Source: an uncultured Paracoccaceae bacterium
Lineage (GTDB): Bacteria > Pseudomonadota > Alphaproteobacteria > Rhodobacterales > Rhodobacteraceae
Reading direction: 5' to 3'
DNA length: 64,000 bases
NCBI GenBank assembly: GCA_947493255.1
Contig: CANLQK010000006.1
Span: forward strand, 186,001 to 250,000
Shown: in pieces, positions 27,386-35,847 of the stretch
Layout: each line of letters begins with the position of its first letter
How positions within the stretch are numbered: position 1 is the stretch's first letter
The notes under the pieces: generated by a model
The model's input: only the letters and a program-made list of their open reading frames with translations
What the model was told of the DNA's origin: nothing
Database searches by the model: none
Made by a program: the position numbers and the translations under genes

Positions 27386-28297
27386 TCAGACGGGAATGGG
27401 CGCAGGGTTTGCGCCGCACAACAAGACGGCCACCTTTTCACCCTTGGCAGGAACATAGGCGCCTGACATCACCGCGGCCAATGCCGCAGCGCCAGCCGGT
27501 TCAACAAGTTGGCGAAGGTTTTGCCACAACGCCGTTTGCGCCTTAGCGACAGCATCGTCAGTTACCAACACTGTCTGGAGGTCATTCTCTTTGGCCAGAT
27601 CATAGGACAAACGCCCAATGCGGCGCGCACCCAATGCGTTTGCACAAATGCCGGACACATCGACATCGGTTTCAGGGCCATGGGCCAGGGCGGCGTGCAT
27701 TGCGTTGGTTGTTTCGGTTTCGACCCCAATGATGTTGCGCCCGCTAAACCAAGACATCGCACCACCGATTAGGCCACCACCGCCGATTGCTATGAGGACA
27801 GTGTCAGCATCCAAGCCTTGGTCTTCCCATTCTGCGAAACACGTTCCCTGCCCTGTCAGTGTCGCAGGCGCATCGTAGGGGTGGATGTCGAGGGCACCGG
27901 TTTTGGATTGATGGGTATTGGCGCCGGCCGCTGCATCCGCATAGGCCCCGGGCACAACATGTAAGGTGGCACCGGTTTGACGGATGACATCGATTTTTGC
28001 AAGCCCCGAAATTTCGGGCACAAAGATATGTGCATCGTGCCCCATAGTGCGTGCCGCATGCGCGACGGCGGCACCATGGTTGCCACCGGATGCGGCAACA
28101 ATACCAGCCGCCGGAACATCAGAGGTCAGCACAGAGTTAAACGCGCCGCGCGCCTTAAAGCTGCCCGTCACTTGGGTGTGTTCCAATTTGAACTGCAATG
28201 GCACCCCGAATGCATCAGACCGCATCACCGGCGTCTTGTGGACGTACGGGGCAATGCGTTTGGCAGCAGCAGAGATATCGGAGCGCGAAATTGACAT
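27386..28297 (-). CDS. Threonine/serine dehydratase (PLP)
   Basis: Fold-type II PLP enzyme deaminating Thr or Ser. From ATG 28297 it has 303 residues. The PLP lysine is in [22 protein letters not shown] binds the substrate, and the phosphate loop is GGGGLIGG. It lacks the C-terminal ACT-like regulatory domain of biosynthetic IlvA, so it is the short catabolic type. It precedes dapD on the same strand by 74 bp and is divergent from the LOG gene. Confidence 0.88.
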   Translation of the reverse strand: MSISRSDISAAAKRIAPYVHKTPVMRSDAFGVPLQFKLEHTQVTGSFKARGAFNSVLTSDVPAAGIVAASGGNHGAAVAHAARTMGHDAHIFVPEISGLAKIDVIRQTGATLHVVPGAYADAAAGANTHQSKTGALDIHPYDAPATLTGQGTCFAEWEDQGLDADTVLIAIGGGGLIGGAMSWFSGRNIIGVETETTNAMHAALAHGPETDVDVSGICANALGARRIGRLSYDLAKENDLQTVLVTDDAVAKAQTALWQNLRQLVEPAGAAALAAVMSGAYVPAKGEKVAVLLCGANPAPIPV

Positions 28298-28380
28298 GTA
28301 ACACCTACGGGATTGGACAATCGTGGGGCAACCTGCCACTAAAATGGAAAGATAAACAATACGCCTTCGGAGCAGACCAC

Positions 28381-29220
28381 ATGAAAGATGACAACCGCCG
28401 CCACCCTTTGCGCGATAGCAAACAAGACCGCGCTGAAGCAGTTCAAGTGCCCGATACGCCGCAGACCCGTTCACCCGCGTATGCGCTGGCGTTCGCGGAC
28501 GAGGATTTCATGTGCCGTGACGAGCTGCGCCCCGTTCGACTGCAGTTGGAATTGCTGAAGCCTGAATTGATGCTGGACGAACAGGGTATCGTTTCAACCG
28601 TCGTGATGTTTGGCGGTGCACGTATTCCTGAGCCTGCGAAAAAAGACACGGCCCGCACAAAGACCTTGGCTGAGCTTTCTGAGTATTACGACGAAGCCCG
28701 TAAATTCGCTGAATTGATGACCCTAAAGGGTGACCCGAACGAGAACGTTATCGTCACTGGTGGTGGACCAGGTGTAATGGAAGCGGGCAACCGTGGCGCT
28801 ATTGATGCGGGTGGAAAATCGATTGGACTGAACATCGTGCTGCCGCATGAGCAAGCGCCGAATGAATATGTGACACCCGAGTTGTGCTTTAACTTCCATT
28901 ACTTTGCGATCCGCAAAATGCATTTCTTAATGCGCGCCAATGCGATCACAGTTTTCCCAGGTGGGTTTGGGACGTTGGACGAAATGTTCGAAGCGCTGAC
29001 ACTGATCCAAACCGGCCGCATGGAAAAAGTTCCGTTCCTACTGTTTGGGCGCGCCTTCTGGGAAAGCATTATCAACTGGGATGCTTTATCTGAAGCAGGT
29101 ACAATTTCTGCCGAGGATTTGGATCTGTTCAAGTTTGTAGACACGGCCGAAGAAGCTGTCGCGGCATTGGAGAACTGGGAAGGTGCGGGCGAAAAACGCG
29201 GTGCAATTCCTGGTCGGTAA
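28381..29220 (+). CDS. LOG-family Rossmann-fold protein
   Basis: 279 residues from ATG 28381. Signatures of the LOG/TIGR00730 family are VIVTGGGPGVMEAGNRGA, GLNIVLPHEQAPN and FPGGFGTLDEMFEALTLI (PGGxGTxxE). Family members include cytokinin-riboside monophosphate phosphoribohydrolases and nucleotide 5'-monophosphate nucleosidases; the exact substrate here is unknown. An N-terminal extension of about 70 residues (MKDDNRRHPLRDSKQDRAEA) precedes the core. gntK follows after 5 bp. Confidence 0.85.
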   Translation: MKDDNRRHPLRDSKQDRAEAVQVPDTPQTRSPAYALAFADEDFMCRDELRPVRLQLELLKPELMLDEQGIVSTVVMFGGARIPEPAKKDTARTKTLAELSEYYDEARKFAELMTLKGDPNENVIVTGGGPGVMEAGNRGAIDAGGKSIGLNIVLPHEQAPNEYVTPELCFNFHYFAIRKMHFLMRANAITVFPGGFGTLDEMFEALTLIQTGRMEKVPFLLFGRAFWESIINWDALSEAGTISAEDLDLFKFVDTAEEAVAALENWEGAGEKRGAIPGR

Positions 29221-29225
29221 TCGAT

Positions 29226-29711
29226 ATGAAGATCGTTGTTATGGGCGTGGCAGGGTCGGGTAAATCAACACTCGGCGCCGCCATTGCCCAAGAATTGAGT
29301 TGCCGCTTCATTGATGCAGACGACCTGCACCCTGAAGAGAACATCACCCACATGAGCAGCGGGCGCCCGTTGACTGATGCAATGCGTTGGCCATGGCTGG
29401 ACGCATGTGGCGCTGCGCTGAAGGAAAGCGATACCGTTGTCTTAGGGTGTTCTGCTTTGAAACGGTCGTATCGGGATCATTTGCGGCTTTTCGTGCCTGA
29501 TTTGCGGTTGGTTTACCCAAACGTCCCCGAAGCCGTTATTCGCAAACGTTTCGAACAACGCGAAGGGCATTTTATGCCAGACCAGTTGATTACGTCACAA
29601 TTTGAAACGCTGGAAGAACCACATGCAGACGAAGATGCAACCGAGATTGCGGCGTCACTTTCTATTGGTCAGGCAGCCAAATTAGCCGCATCACAGATGT
29701 TGGCAAAGTAG
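29226..29711 (+). CDS. gntK: Gluconokinase
   Basis: 161-residue kinase phosphorylating gluconate to 6-phosphogluconate. P-loop GVAGSGKST at residues 7-15, then DADDLHPEENITHMSSGRPL and GCSALKRSYRDHLR, all typical of GntK/IdnK; the end holds EGHFMPDQLITSQFETLEEP. It sits 5 bp after the LOG gene and ends 5 bp from the convergent LacI-family gene, next to a sugar operon. Confidence 0.92.
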   Translation: MKIVVMGVAGSGKSTLGAAIAQELSCRFIDADDLHPEENITHMSSGRPLTDAMRWPWLDACGAALKESDTVVLGCSALKRSYRDHLRLFVPDLRLVYPNVPEAVIRKRFEQREGHFMPDQLITSQFETLEEPHADEDATEIAASLSIGQAAKLAASQMLAK

Positions 29712-29716
29712 TCAGC

Positions 29717-30727
29717 TTAGAAGTCGGGTTTTTCAAGAAACTGCATTGGAGGTTCGCCTGGCTGTCGAACCGCCTGCATCGCGGCACGTGCCACGAATGC
29801 GCCCGCCGCTGTAACATCTTCAAAAACTGTTAGAATTCCGGGACGAAACCATTCCAAAATCGAGACAGCTTCTTTTGCGAACACATCAATGTCGTCACCC
29901 AGCGTCCGTCCCACCTTTTCCAACGACGCTACAGACGCCATAGCAGCAGAGGTAGACGCACAAATAATGCCATCAATATTTGGGTTATCCAAAAGAAATG
30001 ACTTCACCTCATCGGTCAATGGCACGCGAGGGAAATCACTTGTGACTGTTGGGTGTGTCGTGACCTGAACACCCAGATCTGCGGCGGCGGCATTGCAGCC
30101 TTCGATCATATGTTTGGCATAAAACTGATCGCGCGGTGGCGCGATGAGGAGGATATTTTTGCGGCCGCGTTTGACGAGCCTGCGCAATGCGAGGTTCCCA
30201 ACGATCTCATTGTCGAAGTCGTAGTAAGGGTGCTGGTCACACCAAAGGCTTCGACCGTGGGTCACAAATGGGAACTTGTGATCCATAAGGTATTTCACCC
30301 GTTCATCTTCGGGCGTAACTTGATTGAGAATAATGGCATCCGCCGACCGCGTTTCAACGATGTAGCGGATGGGTTTCATAATGTCTTCTTCGGGGAAGTA
30401 GGGGGTAACGTTCATATGGAACGGGGTGCCCTGCATTGCGCCCGCAATTGACGAAATCAAAGACCCTGTATGGTTCGTCAAATCGTGTTGCGTGGACAGA
30501 ACGAGGCTAATGACGTTGGTGCGTCCGGTACGTAAACGCACGCCTGCGCGATTCGGAACGTAGCCGATTCTTTCGGCGATTTCGCGAATTTTTACTTTCG
30601 TCGCCTTTTTGATGTCGGGCGCATCGTTCAAAGCACGGCTAACTGTCGGTACAGCAAGGCCGCTGAGACGCGATATCGTCTTGAGCGTTGGTTTTTCACC
30701 TTTTTCCAGCTGTTTTTCTTCCGACAC
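29717..30727 (-). CDS. LacI-family repressor of the adjacent sugar operon
   Basis: 336 residues: N-terminal LacI helix-turn-helix (TLKTISRLSGLAVPTVSRAL, the hinge PNRAGVRLRTGRTN) and a periplasmic-binding-type sensor domain. It is divergent from the ABC sugar operon at 30894, whose promoter carries two LacI-type operators. The inference is local repression relieved by the transported sugar or a catabolite. The N-terminal extension of about 12 residues (SEEKQLEKGEKP) is charged. Confidence 0.9.
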   Translation of the reverse strand: MSEEKQLEKGEKPTLKTISRLSGLAVPTVSRALNDAPDIKKATKVKIREIAERIGYVPNRAGVRLRTGRTNVISLVLSTQHDLTNHTGSLISSIAGAMQGTPFHMNVTPYFPEEDIMKPIRYIVETRSADAIILNQVTPEDERVKYLMDHKFPFVTHGRSLWCDQHPYYDFDNEIVGNLALRRLVKRGRKNILLIAPPRDQFYAKHMIEGCNAAAADLGVQVTTHPTVTSDFPRVPLTDEVKSFLLDNPNIDGIICASTSAAMASVASLEKVGRTLGDDIDVFAKEAVSILEWFRPGILTVFEDVTAAGAFVARAAMQAVRQPGEPPMQFLEKPDF

Positions 30728-30826
30728 AGGCTTTCACCATTCCCTTAACACTCAGAACTAACGCTTCCTCCTACCCACAGGATTCAAACTGTAAAGGTCC
30801 GCAGGCAAGTTCTTTAATTTTATTTC

Positions 30827-30854
30827 TTGTCAGACCTTTCTAAATCGATATAGA
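30827..30854 (+). promoter_or_regulatory. Predicted promoter of the sugar operon
   Basis: TTGTCA (30827-30832), 16-bp spacer and TATAGA (30849-30854). The -10 overlaps the right half of operator 1, as expected for a repressor that blocks RNA polymerase. Confidence 0.5.
30839..30854. promoter_or_regulatory. LacI-type operator 1
   Basis: TCTAAATCGATATAGA reads the same as its reverse complement at 14 of 16 positions and is centred on CG, the hallmark of LacI-family sites. It overlaps the predicted -10 element. Confidence 0.65.
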
Positions 30855-30858
30855 TTTT

Positions 30859-30874
30859 TCTACAACGATTTAGA
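30859..30874. promoter_or_regulatory. LacI-type operator 2
   Basis: TCTACAACGATTTAGA shares the outer TCTA/TAGA and central CG with operator 1 (12 of 16 symmetric) and is centred exactly 20 bp downstream, about two helical turns, so two repressor dimers would lie on the same DNA face. It lies around or just after the expected transcription start. Confidence 0.6.
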
Positions 30875-30893
30875 ATCAGGGAGGATATGGATC

Positions 30894-32123
30894 GTGAAAC
30901 TATCAACCAAACTTTTGGCCGCGACTGCGATGGTCGCCGCACCTGCTGTTCATGCAGCAGAACTTGAAGTCACACACTGGTGGACATCGGGCGGTGAAGC
31001 CGCTGCTGTCTCCAAACTTGCCGAAGCGTGGGAGGCCGCAGGCAACACATGGATCGACGGTGCGATCGCCGGTTCCGGCGGCACAGCACGCCCAATCATT
31101 ATTTCCCGCATCATCGGCGGTGACCCAATGGCAGCGACACAGCTGAACCATGGTCGTCAAGCTGAAGAGCTGATCGAAGCTGGTCTTTTGACAGACCTGA
31201 CCGAAGTTGCTGAGGCAAACAACTGGGCTGACCTGATCAACCCACCAAGCCTTCTGGATGCATGTACATTCGAAGGCCGCGTTTACTGCGCACCTTTGAA
31301 CATCCACTCCGCGCAGTGGTTGTGGCTGTCACACGACGCCTTTGAAACCGCAGGTGTCGATGTTCCTGCTGATTGGAACGAATTCGTAGCTGCGGCACCA
31401 GCATTGGAAGAAGCTGGCCTTCTGCCTCTCGCAATGGGTCAGCAGGGTTGGCAGCAGAACATCGCATTCGGCACAATCACAATCGGCATCGCCGGTGTTG
31501 ATAACTGGTTGGCTGTGAACCGCGACAAGAACATCGAAGTTGCAGAAGGCCCGGCCTACACAGCTGTTTTCGAAGCAGTTGAAGCCGCGCGTGCACTTGC
31601 CGCTGACTCAAGCGTTCAAGACTGGAACCTCGCGACAAACCTCGTGATCACAGGTCAGGCCGGTGGCCAGATTATGGGTGACTGGGCACAGGGTGAATTC
31701 CAAGTTGCTGAACAGGTCGCTGGCGAAGACTATTCCTGCCTTCCAGGCCTTGGTCTGAACGCAGTCTTGGATACGGGCGGTGACGCTTTCTACTTCCCTG
31801 TGATCGATGATGAAGAAACACGTGCGGCACAGCTGGAAATGGCTGCAATGCTGGTTTCTCCTGAAGTTCAGGTCGACTTCAACCTCGCGAAGGGTTCCTT
31901 GCCTGTACGTGGCGACGTTGATCTGTCTGCAGCAAACGACTGCATGCAGAAAGGTCTGGCTATCCTCGCATCTGGCGAAGGTATCCTGCCGTCCGGCGAC
32001 ATGAACTTGTCCGCTGATACACAGACACAGGTAGAAGATCTGATGGCCGAATTCTGGTCCTCCGACTTGTCCGCCGCTGACGCCCAAGCGCGTTATGTCG
32101 ATATCATCCGCAGCGCTGACTAA
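30894..32123 (+). CDS. CUT1 sugar ABC transporter, substrate-binding protein
   Basis: Periplasmic binding protein, 409 residues, with signal peptide (KLSTKLLAATAMVAAPAVHA). GTG start at 30894 with AGGGAGG upstream; an ATG 7 bp earlier is out of frame. The mature start ELEVTHWWTSGGEAAAVSKL resembles glucose/mannose-type binding proteins (GtsA-like), so a hexose or related sugar is the likely ligand; this is not proven. First gene of a transporter operon continuing with two permeases, an ATPase, an isomerase and an oxidoreductase. Confidence 0.92.
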   Translation: MKLSTKLLAATAMVAAPAVHAAELEVTHWWTSGGEAAAVSKLAEAWEAAGNTWIDGAIAGSGGTARPIIISRIIGGDPMAATQLNHGRQAEELIEAGLLTDLTEVAEANNWADLINPPSLLDACTFEGRVYCAPLNIHSAQWLWLSHDAFETAGVDVPADWNEFVAAAPALEEAGLLPLAMGQQGWQQNIAFGTITIGIAGVDNWLAVNRDKNIEVAEGPAYTAVFEAVEAARALAADSSVQDWNLATNLVITGQAGGQIMGDWAQGEFQVAEQVAGEDYSCLPGLGLNAVLDTGGDAFYFPVIDDEETRAAQLEMAAMLVSPEVQVDFNLAKGSLPVRGDVDLSAANDCMQKGLAILASGEGILPSGDMNLSADTQTQVEDLMAEFWSSDLSAADAQARYVDIIRSAD

Positions 32124-32141
32124 ACCAATCAGCTTGCACTT

Positions 32142-32167
32142 GGGGCGCGGGTTTTCCCCCGCGCTCC
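32142..32167 (+). terminator. Intra-operon hairpin after the binding-protein gene
   Basis: Stem GGGGCGCGGG / CCCGCGCTCC (ten pairs including one wobble, 6-nt loop) in the 69-bp gap between the binding-protein and first permease genes. It is followed by only a loose pyrimidine tract. Such hairpins often cause partial termination or stabilise the upstream mRNA, keeping binding protein in excess over permeases. Confidence 0.6.
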
Positions 32168-32192
32168 TTCCTCTTACTCCGGATTTTTTCTG

Positions 32193-33110
32193 ATGTCTGA
32201 CCACGTGTCTGAGCAGTCCGCTCCTGCGAAGCGGCCCGTACAGCTGTTCCGCAATATGAGCGCAAAAATCGCGTCGATCCCGATGATCCTGACAGCCCTT
32301 GTGGTGTTTGTCGGGGGCACAACATGGACCGTCGTGCATTCCTTCACATCTTCACGCCTTCTACCGAAACTCGATTTCGTTGGGCTTGATCAATATGAAC
32401 GTCTTTGGTCCACGCCACGTTGGCTGATCTCGATCGAGAACCTTGCCATCTACGGGCTGTGCAGCATGATCCTGACGCTGACCATTGGATTTACCTTGGC
32501 AGCGCTGCTTGACCGCAAGATCCGGTTCGAGAACACGTTCCGTACCATTTTCCTTTATCCGTTCGCGCTGTCCTTTGTTGTGACCGGCCTTGCGTGGCAG
32601 TGGATTTTGAACCCTGATTTCGGCCTGCAACAGGTTGTGCGTGACTGGGGTTGGGAAAGCTTTGCGTTTGATCCGCTGAACAATTCCAAGATCGTGATCT
32701 TCGGTATTCTAATTGCTGGCATTTGGCAGGGATCAGGCCTGATCATGTGCATCATGCTGGCTGGCCTGCGCGGCATTGACGAAGACATCTGGAAAGCCGC
32801 GCGTGTTGACGGGATTGGCACCGTAAAGACCTATCTCCGCGTGATCATTCCGATGATGCGCCCCGTGTTTATTACATCTCTCGTTCTCATCGCCTCAGGC
32901 ATTATCAAACTTTATGATCTGGTCGTTGCGCAAACCAACGGCGGACCGGGCATCAGTTCCGAAGTCCCTGCAAAATACGTGATCGAATATATGTTCCGCG
33001 CCCAAAACCTTGCTCAAGGTTTTGCAGCCTCAACCATGATGCTGGTGAGTGTGGTCGTGATCTTGATCCCTTGGGCCTATCTCGAATTTGGAGGACGTAA
33101 ACGTGGTTGA
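32193..33110 (+). CDS. CUT1 sugar ABC transporter permease 1
   Basis: MalF-type inner-membrane subunit, 305 residues, about six transmembrane segments (PMILTALVVFVGGTTWTVVH, MILTLTIGFTLAALL, and others). The coupling loop is DIWKAARVDGIGTVKTYLRV followed by IIPMMRP (EAA motif). It overlaps the next permease gene by 8 bp. Confidence 0.94.
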   Translation: MSDHVSEQSAPAKRPVQLFRNMSAKIASIPMILTALVVFVGGTTWTVVHSFTSSRLLPKLDFVGLDQYERLWSTPRWLISIENLAIYGLCSMILTLTIGFTLAALLDRKIRFENTFRTIFLYPFALSFVVTGLAWQWILNPDFGLQQVVRDWGWESFAFDPLNNSKIVIFGILIAGIWQGSGLIMCIMLAGLRGIDEDIWKAARVDGIGTVKTYLRVIIPMMRPVFITSLVLIASGIIKLYDLVVAQTNGGPGISSEVPAKYVIEYMFRAQNLAQGFAASTMMLVSVVVILIPWAYLEFGGRKRG

Positions 33111-33999
33111 TGTTGCAATGAGCGGGCCACGCGGCCCGAAACCGAAGAAGGCATTTTCGACCCGTAACATCATGCTTTACGGCACGTTGATTCTGGTCAG
33201 TGTTTACTACCTCTTGCCGCTTTATGTGATGATCGTCACATCATTGAAAGGCATGCCCGAAATCCGCCTCGGCAATGTGTTTTCCCCACCTCTGGAGATT
33301 ACCACCGCAGCATGGACCAAAGCATGGTCAGAGGCCTGCACAGGGATCAACTGCGACGGCCTGAGCCGCGGGTTCTGGAATTCGGTACAAATTTTGATCC
33401 CATCTGTGGTGCTGTCTATCGCGGTGGCGTCTGTGAACGGTTACGCGCTGAGCCATTGGAAGTTCAAAGGGTCCGAACTATTCTTCACCATCCTGATCAT
33501 CGGGGCGTTCATCCCTTATCAGACGATGCTGTACCCTATCGTGATCTTGCTCCGTGAAATCGGATTGATGGGCGATTTGGGCGGGTTGGTTTTGGTGCAC
33601 ACCGTGTTCGGGATGCCTATTCTGACGCTGCTTTTCCGTAACTATTTCACATCGATCCCCGAAGAGCTGTTCAAAGCAGCGCGGGTCGATGGAGCGCGGT
33701 TCTGGGGCATTTATTTCCGCATCATGTTGCCGATGGCATTGCCGATCTTTGTGGTCGCGATGATCTTGCAGGTAACGGGTATCTGGAACGATTTCTTGTT
33801 CGGTGTGATCTACACCAAACCGGATACATACCCGATGACGGTTCAGCTCAATAACATCGTGAACTCGGTGCAGGGCGTCAAAGAATACAATGTGAATATG
33901 GCGGCGACACTGCTGACCGGCCTCGTGCCTTTGGTCATCTATTTCGCCTCTGGGAAGCTGTTCGTGCGCGGCATCGCTGCTGGCGCAGTAAAGGGATAA
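33103..33999 (+). CDS. CUT1 sugar ABC transporter permease 2
   Basis: MalG-type subunit, 298 residues from GTG 33103, which has GGAGG (33090-33094) at ideal spacing; a TTG at 33088 would lie within the ribosome-binding site. Six transmembrane segments; EAA loop ELFKAARVDGARFWGIYFRI. The start lies before the stop of permease 1, indicating coupling. A periplasmic loop contains EACTGINCDGLSRGFWN. Confidence 0.94.
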   Translation: MVDVAMSGPRGPKPKKAFSTRNIMLYGTLILVSVYYLLPLYVMIVTSLKGMPEIRLGNVFSPPLEITTAAWTKAWSEACTGINCDGLSRGFWNSVQILIPSVVLSIAVASVNGYALSHWKFKGSELFFTILIIGAFIPYQTMLYPIVILLREIGLMGDLGGLVLVHTVFGMPILTLLFRNYFTSIPEELFKAARVDGARFWGIYFRIMLPMALPIFVVAMILQVTGIWNDFLFGVIYTKPDTYPMTVQLNNIVNSVQGVKEYNVNMAATLLTGLVPLVIYFASGKLFVRGIAAGAVKG

Positions 34000-34001
34000 T
34001 C

Positions 34002-35084
34002 ATGTCAAACCATTCCGTAGAAATCAGAAACCTCGACTTATCGTTTGGTGCAGTCGAAGTTCTTAAAGACCTCAACCTTGATATCCATGAAGGTGAATTC
34101 CTTGTCCTTCTTGGGTCATCTGGCTGTGGTAAATCAACGCTGTTGAATTGCATTGCTGGCCTCCTGGACGTCACGGACGGCCAGATCTTCATCAAAGGCA
34201 AGAACGTGACATGGGCCGAACCCAGCGATCGTGGCATCGGCATGGTGTTCCAATCCTATGCGCTTTACCCGCAGATGACGGTTGAGGGTAACCTGTCGTT
34301 CGGGTTGAAGAACGCACGGCTGCCAAAGGACGAAATCGAAAAACGCGTGGCACGTGCCGCCGAGATTTTGCAGATTGGGCCGCTTCTAAAACGCAAACCT
34401 GGTGCATTGTCTGGCGGACAGCGCCAGCGTGTCGCGATTGGCCGTGCGTTGGTTCGTGATGTGGATGTTTTCTTGTTTGATGAACCGCTGTCGAACCTTG
34501 ATGCAAAGCTGCGTGCCGATCTGCGTGTAGAGTTGAAGCGGCTACATGAGCAGCTGCAAAACACCATGATTTATGTGACCCATGATCAGGTAGAGGCCAT
34601 GACTTTGGCAGATCGGATTGCCATTATGAAGGGCGGGCAGGTCATGCAACTCGACAGCCCTGCCAACATCTACAACAAGCCGCGCAACCGGTATGTTGCG
34701 GGTTTCATCGGCTCGCCTGCGATGAACTTTATCGAGGGTGAGTTATCTGGTGGTGTATTCAAGGCAGACGGGTTCGAGGCCAGCCTAGCAGGCTATGATT
34801 GGGCTTCCGAAACACCCGCCGACGGACCTGTAACCTTGGGCCTGCGCCCCGAACATATTCTGACAGAAGACCAAGTCGACAACGGTACAGTGACCACTGA
34901 AGTGTTGGCCGATCTGGTTGAACCGATGGGCGCCGACACGTTGGTATGGTCCAGCTTGGCTGGGCATCCGTTCCGTTTCCGTATGGATGGGCAAGCCACC
35001 GTTAAGGGCGGCGACACAGTGCGCATTGGCATCGACATGACCCGCGCTTCTGTCTTCGACGTCACATCCGAACTTCGACTCTAA
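34002..35084 (+). CDS. CUT1 sugar ABC transporter ATPase
   Basis: MalK/UgpC-type ATPase, 360 residues. Walker A GSSGCGKST, Q-loop VFQSYALYPQMT, signature LSGGQRQRVAIGRAL, Walker B DVFLFDEPLSNLDAK, H-loop YVTHDQVEAMTLADR, then the C-terminal TOBE-type regulatory domain from about residue 240. Starts 2 bp after the second permease. Confidence 0.95.
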   Translation: MSNHSVEIRNLDLSFGAVEVLKDLNLDIHEGEFLVLLGSSGCGKSTLLNCIAGLLDVTDGQIFIKGKNVTWAEPSDRGIGMVFQSYALYPQMTVEGNLSFGLKNARLPKDEIEKRVARAAEILQIGPLLKRKPGALSGGQRQRVAIGRALVRDVDVFLFDEPLSNLDAKLRADLRVELKRLHEQLQNTMIYVTHDQVEAMTLADRIAIMKGGQVMQLDSPANIYNKPRNRYVAGFIGSPAMNFIEGELSGGVFKADGFEASLAGYDWASETPADGPVTLGLRPEHILTEDQVDNGTVTTEVLADLVEPMGADTLVWSSLAGHPFRFRMDGQATVKGGDTVRIGIDMTRASVFDVTSELRL

Positions 35085-35104
35085 CGCCTCTAAGGACTTA
35101 AATT

Positions 35105-35839
35105 ATGAACCTGTCATACCAACTGTATTCCTCTCGCAATTGGCCTTTGTCTGACACGCTAAAAATGGTGTCTGACATTGGGTATAAAGAGGTCGAAGCC
35201 TATGCTGCGCTGTTCGATAACGTCGACGAACTAAAGACAGCCGTGGCCGAAAACGGCCTGACTGTTTCGTCGTGCCACATGGATATCAGTGCACTTGAGG
35301 GTGACGTCGACGCCTGTATCGCACTGGGCAACGACGTGGGTACGAAACGCATTTACGGCCCCTACCTAAACGAAGACATCCGCCCAAAAACGAAGGCGGA
35401 ATGGGAAGCATTTGCCCAACGTTTAATGGCAATCAAACCATCAATCGAGGCGGCCGGTTTCGTCTTTGGATGGCATAACCACGATTTCGAATTTGTCGAC
35501 CTTGGCGATGGCGTGACACCGATGGATATTCTTGCTGATGCAGGCATTCCGTTTGAATTGGATTTAGGTTGGGTGCATGTGGCCGGTTTTGATGTCATCG
35601 AAACCATCAAGAAATACGCCCCTTTGATCCGCACGGCGCACATCAAAGACCGCGCACCAGAAGGCGAAAAGACCGACGAAGACGGTTGGGCCGATGCTGG
35701 TGCAGGCGTGTTGGATTGGGCGCCGATCATGGCCGCGCTGAAAGACGCAGGCATCACCCATTGCGTTATCGAACACGACAACCCGAGCGACCATGAACGG
35801 TTCGCCCGGGCGTCTTATGAACACATCACAAGCCTTTAG
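35105..35839 (+). CDS. Sugar phosphate isomerase/epimerase (TIM barrel)
   Basis: 244 residues of the xylose-isomerase-like TIM-barrel family (AP endonuclease family 2 fold). Metal-site elements: SSCHMDIS, WHNHDFEF, DLGWVHVAGFD, RTAHIKDRAP and CVIEHDNPSDH. It sits in the sugar operon between the ATPase and the oxidoreductase, the usual catabolic partners for such sugars. Substrate unknown. Confidence 0.88.
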   Translation: MNLSYQLYSSRNWPLSDTLKMVSDIGYKEVEAYAALFDNVDELKTAVAENGLTVSSCHMDISALEGDVDACIALGNDVGTKRIYGPYLNEDIRPKTKAEWEAFAQRLMAIKPSIEAAGFVFGWHNHDFEFVDLGDGVTPMDILADAGIPFELDLGWVHVAGFDVIETIKKYAPLIRTAHIKDRAPEGEKTDEDGWADAGAGVLDWAPIMAALKDAGITHCVIEHDNPSDHERFARASYEHITSL

Positions 35840-35847
35840 GACAGATT

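Noticed and set aside
31608-32339. A 243-codon minus-strand frame across the binding-protein gene end
   Set aside because: Antisense to the transporter operon and crosses its intergenic hairpin; no supporting features.
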